Shown here in pieces: positions 7,918 through 16,200 of a stretch of 43,098 nucleotides of DNA (position 1 is its first letter; every line of letters begins with the position of its first letter). The notes beneath the pieces were generated by a model. That model had not been told where the DNA came from and did not search any database. It saw only the letters and a program-made list of their open reading frames with translations. Position numbers and translations under genes: made by a program. This DNA comes from Opitutaceae bacterium. Its GTDB lineage: Bacteria > Verrucomicrobiota > Verrucomicrobiia > Opitutales > Opitutaceae. Location: the NCBI GenBank assembly GCA_005792355.1, contig SXSC01000316.1, positions 1-43,098 on the forward strand, read 5' to 3'.

Positions 7918-8474
7918 TCAGCGCCTGAAAAATTCCGCAGCCGAGAGCGTCAGCCCCGGGAGCAGCGGGGTCGAAAACGTCTCGACTTCCTCGATCAGCT
8001 GCACCGGTCTCGCGACGTCGCGGGCGAAATCGTAGCGCTGGATTTGCAGCAACAGCGGATCGACGAGCCAGAGTTCCTTCACGCCAGCGCGGGCGTAAAT
8101 CAGCCGCTTGCGCTTCTTGTCAAGCTGGGCGGTGGACGATGACAAGACCTCGATCACCAGGTCGGGCGCACCGTGGGCGCCATCGTCACTGAGGATGCCG
8201 AGATTTGCCCTGGCCACAAACAACAAGTCTGGCTGCACCACATCGTGTTCCGAAAGAAAAACGTCAAACGGTGCCGGCAAGATTTCGCCCAGATTTTTTC
8301 GGCGACCAAACGCGAAAGCACCTCGGTCAGGTTCCTCGCGATTCGCTGGTGGTGCAAATCTGGAGCTGGGGCCATGATGAGTTCTCCTTCGATGAGTTGG
8401 TACCGCGTCCCCTCCGGCGTGGCGCGGTAGTCCTCCACGGTCAGCAATTCTATAGCGAGGTTTTCCGGCGGCAT
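7918..8474 (-). pseudogene. Uma2-family nuclease, frameshifted
   Basis: Two overlapping frames together encode one Uma2 (DUF820) family PD-(D/E)XK-like protein of about 185 residues. The first frame gives MPPENLAIELLTVEDYRATP, then YQLIEGELIMAPAPDLHHQ, up to LVAEK. The second frame continues with PAPFDVFLSEHDVVQPDLLF, APDLVIEVLSSST, KRKRLIYARAGVKELWLVDP and ends LTLSAAEFFRR. The shift falls at a run of six A on the coding strand (T at 8294-8299); one extra A would restore NLGEILPAPFD and a complete domain. It may be a true lesion, a read error, or slippage at the run. The gene diverges from TIR gene 2, its start lying about 120 bases away. Uma2 proteins are common in cyanobacteria and verrucomicrobia, and their role is poorly known. 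Confidence 0.87.
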
Positions 8475-8596
8475 GGCGATGAATGTGTTCGTCGCAGCCG
8501 AGGAGTCAAAGGCGGATTGGCGCAAGGTCGCCGCACGTGACGGCACCTTTTCGCGCTGGCAAACGGTCGCTCGCAAACGCATTTTCTTCCCGGTCC

Positions 8597-10987
8597 ATGG
8601 CCGATATTCCCACCAACCCGTCCGCCGCGCCACGCGCCGTGTTCGTGAGCTACTCGCACGACGATGCCGTGGCGGCGCGCCGCATCGCCGAGGCGTTGCG
8701 CTCCGCCGGACTCGAGGTGTGGTTCGACGAGAGCGAACTCCGCGGTGGCGACACCTGGGACGCGAAGATCAAACAGCAAATCCGCGACTGCGCGCTGTTC
8801 CTGCCGGTGATTTCCCAAAACACCCAGCGCCGCCGCGAGGGGTACTTCCGCCTCGAATGGCACCTTGCCGAGGAGCGCTCGCGCCTCATTGCGCGCGGCA
8901 CGCCGTTTCTCGTGCCCGTGGCGATCGATGAAACGGGCGAGCGCGAGGCGCTCGTGCCGGAGGTCTTTCTCTCGGTACAGTGGACGCGGCTGACGGGCGG
9001 CACGGCGACGGAGGCGTTTGCCGGGCGGGTGAAGGCGTTGCTCGCCGATGATGGAGTGGCACGGGTCTCCCGACCCGTGAGTTCGGAAAACACGGGTCAG
9101 GAGACCCGTGCCACGACGAACGCAGCCCGCGGCGTCCCGGCGGCGGCATGGATCGGGCTGGCGGCCGTCGCCATCGCGATTGCCGCTCTTGTCGCATTGC
9201 GTCCGTCGCCGAATGCGAGCGCCGGGATGCGCTCGCCCACTTCGGAAAAAACAGCCGTGGCCTCGCCGACCCCTGCCCTGCCGAACGACAAGTCCGCCGC
9301 GGCGGACAAATCCCTCGCCGTCCTCCCCTTCGCCAACCTGAGCCCCGACAAGGAAAACGAGTTCTTTGCCGACGGCATGCACGCGGACCTGCTCTCCAAT
9401 CTCCTCAGCCTCCGCGAACTCCGCGTCATTTCCGCCCAATCGGTTTCCGGCTATCGCGGCACGACGAAGCGGATTCCCGAAATCGCCCGCGAACTGGGCG
9501 TGGCCTACATTCTCACCGGCAGCGTGCGCCGCGCGGGCGACACCTTTCGGGTGAGCGCGCAGCTCATCGATGCCCGCACCGATTCGCCGCTCTGGTCGCC
9601 GCAACCCTACACGCGGAAGCTCACCGATGTTTTCAAGCTGCAATCCGAGCTGGCCCAGTCCATCGCGTCCGAACTCAAGGCCACGCTCTCACCCGAGGAG
9701 AAAAAACTGCTCGCGCGGCGGCCGACGGAAAACATCGCGGCCTACGACCTCTACCTGAAGGCGCTGGAAGTTGACGTAGGCTACGTCACCAGCGCGGGTG
9801 CACGGGAACGGCTGGAAAAGCGGGAAAGACTCCTGCATGCGGCCGTCGAACTGGATGAAAAATTTGCTGCGGCCTGGGCCCTGCTGGCGACCACTCACAT
9901 TGACGTTGTCGCGCGCAAACTCGACACGACGCCAGATCGCATGGCAAAGGCCAAGGCGTCCGTCGATCGCGCGGTGAGCGTCGAACCGGATTCGCCCGAG
10001 GTTATTCGGGCCCTCTGCTCTTACTCGTATCGAATCGCCGGCGATCGCCAACGGGCGGATGAACTCCTGCAGAAGTTGTTGCGGGTGTCGCCCAACGATG
10101 CGGAGGCGCATGTGCAGCTGGGCTACCTCCAGTCCTACGATGGCCGTTGGCCGCAGGCGTTTGCCACCACCCGAAAGGCCGCGCAATTGGATCCGCGCAA
10201 TGTCACAGTTGCAGCCGATCTGGCCAATTTACTTTGGCGAGTCCGGCGATTTGCCGAAGCCGCCGAATCGCTACGCCGGGCAGTAGAATTGAATCCCGCC
10301 GCACTGCAGCACCAGATCTCTCTGGCACGCCTCGCCTTTCAGGCCCGCGGCTCGACCCGCGAGATGGCGGAGCTCGCGGCAAGATTAGAGGCGAAGGAAC
10401 CGCAGCCCCCCGAACCCCGGAGCCTGCGCATCCTGCACGCGATCTCGCGTGGCGATCTCGCGGAGGCAATCCGGTTGGATCGGCAGCGGCCGGTTGCAAC
10501 CGGTGCCCAGCCCGGAAACGCCCCTGGCTTCGTCAATGGCGACGGGACGGGCGACATGGCGCTCGTTTATCTCTCCCAAGGCGATGCCGAAGCGGCACGG
10601 AAGCGCATCGGGAACTTCCCCGCGCTGCTCCGCGCGGGCCTCGAACGCGAGCCGGAGAACACCCGACTCATCCGGTATCTGGCCACCCTCGAGGCGATCC
10701 TTGGTAGCAAGGAATCAGCCCTGCGTCTCGCCCAGCAATCGGTCGATCTGTCCGCCACCCGCGCCCAATTTGCAATCCTTACCAATGCCCGCGAAGTGCT
10801 CGCGCAGGTGTGCGCCGTCGTCGGCGAAAAGGACCGCGCGATCGCGGAGCTAACCGAACTGCTGCGCATCCCCAGCCAGGTGAACATCCACGAGCTGAAA
10901 GTCATGCCCGTGTATTTCAACCTCCGCGGCGACCCGCGCTTCGAGGCGCTGGTCAACGACCCGAAGAACAACGCGCCGCTGTTCTAA
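8597..10987 (+). CDS. TIR - membrane segment - TolB-like - TPR protein 2
   Basis: The 796-residue protein is a paralogue of the one at 5330. Its TIR domain (about 12-132) is almost identical, including FVSYSHDD, the E92 of EWHLAEE and VPEVFLSVQWTRL. A palindrome-encoded linker occupies residues 152-178, followed by a membrane helix (about 183-202) and a TolB-N/FlgO-like domain (about 236-370: LAVLPFANLSPDKENEFFAD, GVAYILTGSVRRAGD, LWSPQPYTRKLTDVFKLQSE). TPR-like repeats fill 375-796, with clear helices around RADELLQKLLRVSPNDAEAH and FAEAAESLRRAVELNPAA. The TolB and TPR parts are well diverged from paralogue 1, but the final residues (GDPRFEALVNDPKNNAPLF) and about ten bases beyond the stop codon agree again. 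The ATG at 8597 was chosen because it aligns with paralogue 1. Ligand and output are unknown; NADase activity is inferred from the TIR residues. Confidence 0.93.
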   Translation: MADIPTNPSAAPRAVFVSYSHDDAVAARRIAEALRSAGLEVWFDESELRGGDTWDAKIKQQIRDCALFLPVISQNTQRRREGYFRLEWHLAEERSRLIARGTPFLVPVAIDETGEREALVPEVFLSVQWTRLTGGTATEAFAGRVKALLADDGVARVSRPVSSENTGQETRATTNAARGVPAAAWIGLAAVAIAIAALVALRPSPNASAGMRSPTSEKTAVASPTPALPNDKSAAADKSLAVLPFANLSPDKENEFFADGMHADLLSNLLSLRELRVISAQSVSGYRGTTKRIPEIARELGVAYILTGSVRRAGDTFRVSAQLIDARTDSPLWSPQPYTRKLTDVFKLQSELAQSIASELKATLSPEEKKLLARRPTENIAAYDLYLKALEVDVGYVTSAGARERLEKRERLLHAAVELDEKFAAAWALLATTHIDVVARKLDTTPDRMAKAKASVDRAVSVEPDSPEVIRALCSYSYRIAGDRQRADELLQKLLRVSPNDAEAHVQLGYLQSYDGRWPQAFATTRKAAQLDPRNVTVAADLANLLWRVRRFAEAAESLRRAVELNPAALQHQISLARLAFQARGSTREMAELAARLEAKEPQPPEPRSLRILHAISRGDLAEAIRLDRQRPVATGAQPGNAPGFVNGDGTGDMALVYLSQGDAEAARKRIGNFPALLRAGLEREPENTRLIRYLATLEAILGSKESALRLAQQSVDLSATRAQFAILTNAREVLAQVCAVVGEKDRAIAELTELLRIPSQVNIHELKVMPVYFNLRGDPRFEALVNDPKNNAPLF
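9057..9113. repeat. In-frame 23-base palindrome in TIR gene 2
   Basis: The arms 9057-9079 and 9091-9113 are the same sequences as in TIR gene 1 (5826-5848 and 5860-5882), with an 11-base loop that differs at one position. It is translated in the same frame as ARVSRPVSSENTGQETRAT. Confidence 0.95.
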
Positions 10988-11025
10988 GCGGGGCGGCAGA
11001 CGAGGACATTGCACTGATCGGAGTC

Positions 11026-11307
11026 TCAATATACCTCGTCGTGCGTGCCGACGGCTTCGAGCAGAATCGCGTCATGCGACCCGTGCGGCACGAGTTGAAA
11101 TACGATGCGCAGATCGTAGCCCGCCGAACAGGCCCAGGACTTCGCCAGCTTCCCCTTGAGCTTGTGCGTGCGCAACGCGGGATGATGCGCGTCTTCCGCC
11201 AACAGTTCGAGGGCCGCCTGAAGATCTTCGACGGTCGCTGGACGCCGCCTGGCCAGGCGCCGGGCCGTCCGCAGAAACGCCTTGCTCGGAAGGAGGACTC
11301 GTTTCAC
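11026..11307 (-). CDS. RelE/YafQ-type toxin
   Basis: The 93-residue protein resembles RelE/YafQ-type mRNA interferase toxins. It is basic and starts MKRVLLPSKAFLRTARRLAR; the second half shows the family pattern HKLKGKLAKSWACSAGYDLR followed by IVFQLV. Such toxins cleave mRNA on the ribosome when their antitoxin is lost. The start is a GTG at 11307 that overlaps the TGA stop of the upstream antitoxin gene (GTGA), which points to translational coupling. The gene sits 38 bases beyond the end of TIR gene 2 on the opposite strand, so the two are convergent. Which catalytic residues are kept was not checked by alignment. Confidence 0.75.
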   Translation of the reverse strand: MKRVLLPSKAFLRTARRLARRRPATVEDLQAALELLAEDAHHPALRTHKLKGKLAKSWACSAGYDLRIVFQLVPHGSHDAILLEAVGTHDEVY

Positions 11308-11510
11308 GCCCTAACGCGTTGGATGATCGCCGCGACACTTGCCGGTTTACAATCACCCCGCGCGTAGTCAGTCCGCGCTTCCTTCACCGCGGCGACGAGT
11401 TCCGCCCGTCGTTTCTCCGCGATTCGCCGGCGGAGCGTAGCCGCGAGTTCCTCCTGCTCTTCGAGTGAAAGCCGGTCGGCCGCATCCAACGTGGTCGCAT
11501 ATGAGGTCAT
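11304..11510 (-). CDS. Small antitoxin-like protein upstream of the RelE-type toxin
   Basis: The 68-residue acidic/basic helical protein (TLDAADRLSLEEQEELAATL, then LRRRIAEKRRAELVAAVKEA) is encoded directly upstream of the toxin and overlaps its start by four bases. The LSLEEQEELA segment is like antitoxin proteins of the addiction-module type that pair with RelE/ParE toxins in many proteobacteria and verrucomicrobia. It probably binds and blocks the toxin and may repress the shared promoter, which should lie in 11511-11578. Assignment rests mainly on size, position and the Leu/Glu-rich helix. Confidence 0.65.
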   Translation of the reverse strand: MTSYATTLDAADRLSLEEQEELAATLRRRIAEKRRAELVAAVKEARTDYARGDCKPASVAAIIQRVRA

Positions 11511-11578
11511 GTTCGGAACATAAACGAGCCTGGGTGCATTTCAACCTCCCTCTTGGACTGCCACGCGCACTCCAAAGC

Positions 11579-13075
11579 TCATGCCAAAATCGGCTTCAGC
11601 ACATTCGCCGCGACCACGCCCGTGAGCTTCTGGTCAAGGCCCTGGAACTTGAACGAAAACCGTTCGTGATCGATCCCTAGCAGATGCAGGATCGTCGCAT
11701 GCAGGTCGCGCACATGGACGGGATCGCGCACGATGTTGTACGACATCTCGTCGGTCTCCCCGTAGACCAGGCCGCCCTTCACGCCCCCTCCGGCCATCCA
11801 GATGGTGAAGCACCGCGGGTGGTGATCGCGCCCGTAGTTCGTCTCGGTGAGCGTGCCCTGACAATAAACGGTGCGGCCGAATTCGCCGCCCCAGATCACC
11901 AGCGTGTCGTCGAGCATGCCGCGCTGTTTCAGATCCTGCACGAGGCCGTAGCACGCCTGATCGACGTCCTTGCACTGCGCCGCGATGTCGCGCGGCAGGC
12001 TGCCGTGCTGATCCCACCCGCGATGAAAGATCTGCACGAACCGCACGCCGCGCTCGACCAGGCGCCGCGCCATCAGCGCGGAGCTGGCAAACGAACCGCG
12101 GGTGCGCGCCTGCTCGCCGTACAGTTCGTAAGTGGCGGGCGACTCCGCGGACAAGTCCGCGAGTTCGGGGACGCTCGTCTGCATGCGAAACGCCATTTCA
12201 TATTGCTGCGTGCGCGTCTGAATCTCCGGGTCGCCGATTTGCTCGTAGCTGCGGCGGTTGAGTTCGCCGAGGCCGTCGAGCATCCGGCGGCGCAGTTCGC
12301 GCGGGATGCCGGGCGCATCGTTGAGATAGAGCACCGGATCGCCCTGGGGGCGGAACGACACCCCCGCATGCTTGCCGGGCAGAAAACCCGAGCCCCAGAG
12401 CCGCGCCGAGATCGCCTGCACGTTGGAAAACGGACTCGAATGCTTCGCATGCAACACCACGAACGACGGCAGATCCTCGTTCGCCGTGCCCAAGCCGTAG
12501 GCGAGCCACGAGCCGATCGAGGCCTTGCCGTTCTGCATCGAGCCCGTGTAGACGAGTTGGTTCGCCGGTTCGTGATTGATCGCGTCGGTCTTCATCGAGC
12601 GGATGAAACAGAGGTCGTCCGCCATCTTCGCGATGTTCGGCAACAGCTCGCTGATCCACATGCCGCCCTCACCATGCTGCGCGAATTTGAAGACCGTCGG
12701 CGCGAGCGGAAATTGCGCCTGCCCCGAAGTCATGCCCGTCAGGCGCTCGCCCTGCCCGCCGAGCCAGTCCTTCAGGTCCTCCTTGAAGCGCCCCTGTAAC
12801 GCCGGCTTGTAATCGAAGAGGTCGAGCTGCGACGGCGCCCCAATGAGCGAAATGTAGATCGCGCGCTTGGCCTTGGGGGCGATCTTCCACGGCTCGGTCA
12901 TGGCGGTGCGGAGCGGGTCGGCGTTGGTGTTCGCGGCAAACGCGCGCTGACCGAGCAGTGCGGAGAGCGCGGCGACGCCGAGGCCCGTGCCGGATTGACG
13001 GAAGAACTGCCGGCGCGTGACGGCGGCGTTATAGGCGTCGAAGGTATTTTGCCAGTCGGGGGGAAGAGCGTGCAT
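11579..13075 (-). CDS. DUF1501 protein, Tat-exported (pair 2)
   Basis: The 498-residue protein is a second DUF1501 member. A twin-arginine signal (TRRQFFRQSG, residues 20-29) precedes a hydrophobic stretch ending QRAFAAN. Landmarks are SLIGAPSQLDLFDYKP, NHEPANQLVYTGSMQNGKAS, FASSALMARRLVERGVRFVQ, WGGEFGRTVYCQG, GRDHHPRCFTIWMAGGGVKG and VRDLHATILHLLGIDHER. In the first landmark Gly-Ala-Pro replaces the Gly-Gly-Pro of the other two copies in this window. It follows the large PSD1 gene on the same strand across a 189-base gap that contains an AT-rich palindrome. Exported location is well supported; substrate is unknown. Confidence 0.95.
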   Translation of the reverse strand: MHALPPDWQNTFDAYNAAVTRRQFFRQSGTGLGVAALSALLGQRAFAANTNADPLRTAMTEPWKIAPKAKRAIYISLIGAPSQLDLFDYKPALQGRFKEDLKDWLGGQGERLTGMTSGQAQFPLAPTVFKFAQHGEGGMWISELLPNIAKMADDLCFIRSMKTDAINHEPANQLVYTGSMQNGKASIGSWLAYGLGTANEDLPSFVVLHAKHSSPFSNVQAISARLWGSGFLPGKHAGVSFRPQGDPVLYLNDAPGIPRELRRRMLDGLGELNRRSYEQIGDPEIQTRTQQYEMAFRMQTSVPELADLSAESPATYELYGEQARTRGSFASSALMARRLVERGVRFVQIFHRGWDQHGSLPRDIAAQCKDVDQACYGLVQDLKQRGMLDDTLVIWGGEFGRTVYCQGTLTETNYGRDHHPRCFTIWMAGGGVKGGLVYGETDEMSYNIVRDPVHVRDLHATILHLLGIDHERFSFKFQGLDQKLTGVVAANVLKPILA

Positions 13076-13085
13076 GAGAAGGGGA

Positions 13086-13225
13086 ATCTTGAAATCTAGA
13101 ATCTGTAATCGCGGATTTCCAGAGGCTGCAACTTCGGGAAAGTGAGTAGGTGCGGGTTCGGCGAATCGATGGATCGCGGCTCGGAAATCCGAGATTTTAG
13201 ATTCAAGATTTTAGATTCTAGATTG
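13086..13225. repeat. AT-rich inverted repeat in the pair 2 operon gap
   Basis: The arm 13086-13122 (AATCTTGAAATCTAGAATCT and a GCGGATTTCC end) pairs imperfectly with 13187-13225 (GGAAATCCGAGATTTTAGAT and TTTTAGATTCTAGATT). It is strikingly AT-rich against its surroundings. It occupies most of the gap between PSD1 gene 2 and its DUF1501 partner and resembles the GAGATCT-type repeats near 25070 and 25322. Confidence 0.82.
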
Positions 13226-13264
13226 CCGAATTCAACGGGCGGATGATGCAGCCAGACACTCACC

Positions 13265-16200
13265 CTACTTCGTCAGCGCTTCATCCAGGTTCATCACCTG
13301 GCTCGCGACCAGGGTCCAGGCGGCGAGTTCCGGAGCGGGCAACCCGGCATCAGCGGGCGAGGCGCCGACGGCCAGGAGTTGTTGGGCGGCCGCCGGCTCG
13401 CGTCGATAGAGGGCGAGCGCATCGTCGAGCGTGCGGCGGACGACCACGCGCTCCGGCGGCGTGAAGGTGCGGCCGAGAAGGCGCAGCGACACGGCATCCA
13501 GACGCGCATCGAACGCCGGCGCGCTTTGCAGGGCGCGGGCGGCGAGGGAACGGGAGGCCTCGACAAACAACGGCTCGTTTAGCGTGACGAGGGCCTGCAA
13601 CGGCGTGTTGGTGCGATCGCGGCGCACACAGGAGACTTCGCGGCTCGGGGCGTTGAGGATATCCATCGCGGGCGGCGGCGCGGTGCGTTTCCACAGCGTG
13701 TAGAACGAGCGGCGGTAGAGATTTTCGCCGCGATCGACGCGATAATAACGCGTGGTGGACTGCTTCATCGCGACATCCTCCCAGATGCCCTCCGGCTGGT
13801 AGGGTCGCACCGGGCGGCCGCCGAGTTTCGCCACCAGGAGACCGGAGGCCGCGAGCACCTGATCGCGGAGCTGCTCCGCGTCGAGGCGGAAGCGCGGGCC
13901 GCGCGCGAGCAGGCGGTTGGCCGGGTCGCGTTCGAGCAGTTCCGGCGAGACGACGGCCGACTGGCGGTAGGTCGCGCTCGTCACCATCAGGCGCACCAGC
14001 TGGCGGTAGTTCCAGCCGGACTCGCGGAACTCCACCGCAAGCCAGTCGAGCAACGCGGGGTGCGACGGGCGGCTGCCGGTGGTGCCAAAATCCCCCGCGG
14101 ACTCCACCAGGCCCGTGCCAAAAATATTCTGCCAGATCCGATTCACCGTGACGCGCGCGGTGAGCGGATTTTTCGCCTCCACGAGCCAGTGCGCGAGCGC
14201 AAGACGGTTGTGCGGCGCATCCTCGGGCAACGGCGGGAGCACCGCGGGAGTGTTGGCCGCGACCTTCTCACCGAGTTGCGCGTACTCACCCCGTTTCAGG
14301 ATGTGCGCGAACGGCTCGGAGTCTTTCTTTTCCTCCATCACGAGCGTGATGCCTCCGCGGCGGCGCAGCGTGCCGTCTTCGGCCACCAAGCGATCGAGTT
14401 TTGCGGCGAGGGGAAGCGAAGGCGCGTCGACGGTCGCGAGGTAGTGGGTGCGCAGGAGTTTCTTCTGCGCGGCGGTGCGTTTTTCCGGTTCGGCCTGGAG
14501 CGCCGCATATACCAGGACCACATCGGCGCTGGGTTTGTCGGAGATGACTTGCTTGGAGTCGGCGGGCAGGAAGCCCTGATCGTACCGGCGCACGTCCTGC
14601 ACCCACACGTCGCCACCCGTGAGCTGCGCCGCAGCGCCACCGTCCGCGGCGTGTCGCGATCCGAGGCGGAGCGGGGCGACGGGGACGATATCGTTGGGAA
14701 AACTGCCCACCTCACCCGAACTCGCCGCGGGTTTCCCGTCCACGAAGACATCGATGGAGCGGCTGCGCATCGAGGCGGTGTCGTAACTGAGAAACACATG
14801 GTGCCACTTGCCGGGGGCCAGCGCCTCCTTGGCCACCCCGCGCCCGACCAAGCCGCTTTTTTCGTCGGAGAAATGCAGCCCCACTTTCCCGTTCTCGAGG
14901 AACAGCTCCCACCCGCCGCCGGTGCCGTCCGCCTTCAGACAGGAGAGCAAGGTGCCACTCGGTTTTTCTTCCACGCGCACGAGCAGACCGAAACTCTCCG
15001 CGCTCTCGCGCATCATGGGCACGGGCGGACCGAGCACCAGATCGAGGCTGTTGATTTTCGGGGCGGGGCCGTAGGGACCGTCGAGGCGCTCCGGCGCGGG
15101 CACGGTGGCCCCGGCCAGCACGATGGGCCCGCTCGACTCGTTGAGGGCGACGTGCAGGCGGCCACGATGATCGAGCGGTGGGGCAACCAGCACGGTGGCC
15201 GCCGCGAGCCAGGCCGCAAAATCCTCGTCGGCCTGCGCGGCGCGCGCCTGCAGCTCCGCTTTCGCGGCTCCGATTTCCAACTGCAGCGCGCCCCAGCGCT
15301 CGCGGTCGCCGACCGCCGGGACAAACAGGCTCGGCCGCGTATCCGACACGTTGCCGTCCATCGCCGGCATCGTGTTGTTCCGGAAAAACGCCGTCAGCGC
15401 ATAGAAGTCGCGCTGCGAGATGGGATCGAACTTGTGGTCGTGGCAGGCCGCGCAGCCGGTCGTGAGGCCGAGCCAGACCGTGGACATCGTCTCGACGCGA
15501 TCCTTCGCGTAAATCGCCTCGTATTCCGCGGCGATGGCCCCGCCTTCGCTCGTGGTGGCCAGGCAGCGGTTGAAACCGGAGGCGACTTTCTGATCGAGCG
15601 TCGCCGCGGGCAGCAGATCGCCCGCCATCTGCTCAATGGTGAACTGATCGAAAGGCATATTGCTCCGAAACGCCCCGACCACCCAGTCACGATACGGCCA
15701 GATCGACCGGTAATTATCGATGTGGATGCCATGCGTGTCGGCGTACCGTACCGCGTCCAGCCATTGGCGGCCGAATTGTTCCGCGCACGCGTCGCTGGCC
15801 AGCAACCGGTCGACCACGCGGTCGTAGGCCCCCGGCGAGGGATCGCGCAAGAACGCCGCGATCTCTTCCGGCGTCGGAGGCAGACCCGTGAGATCGAGCG
15901 TCACCCGGCGCAACAGGCGCGAGGGTTGCTCCGGCGGACTGGGGTGGAGCTTTTCTTCCGCGAGGCGCGCGAGGACGAAAGCGTCGATGGGATTGCGCGC
16001 CAACGAAGGAGAGACGGGGAGAGGGGGAGACGGGGAGACAACGCGGGCCGCGCCTGATTTCTTCTCTCCTTCTCTCCGTCTCTCGATCTCTCCTTCTTTC
16101 CGAGACAGCCCGGCGACGGACGGGACCGCGGAACGCACCGGCGCAAGCAACGACCAGTGTTCCTGATACTCCGCGCCCTCGGCGACCCAGCGCTCGAGCA

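Noticed and set aside
5330..10987. Thoeris or CBASS-type defence locus
   Set aside because: No ThsA-like, cyclase or other known effector partner is present; the TIR proteins have their own sensor-like parts, so calling a known system is not justified.
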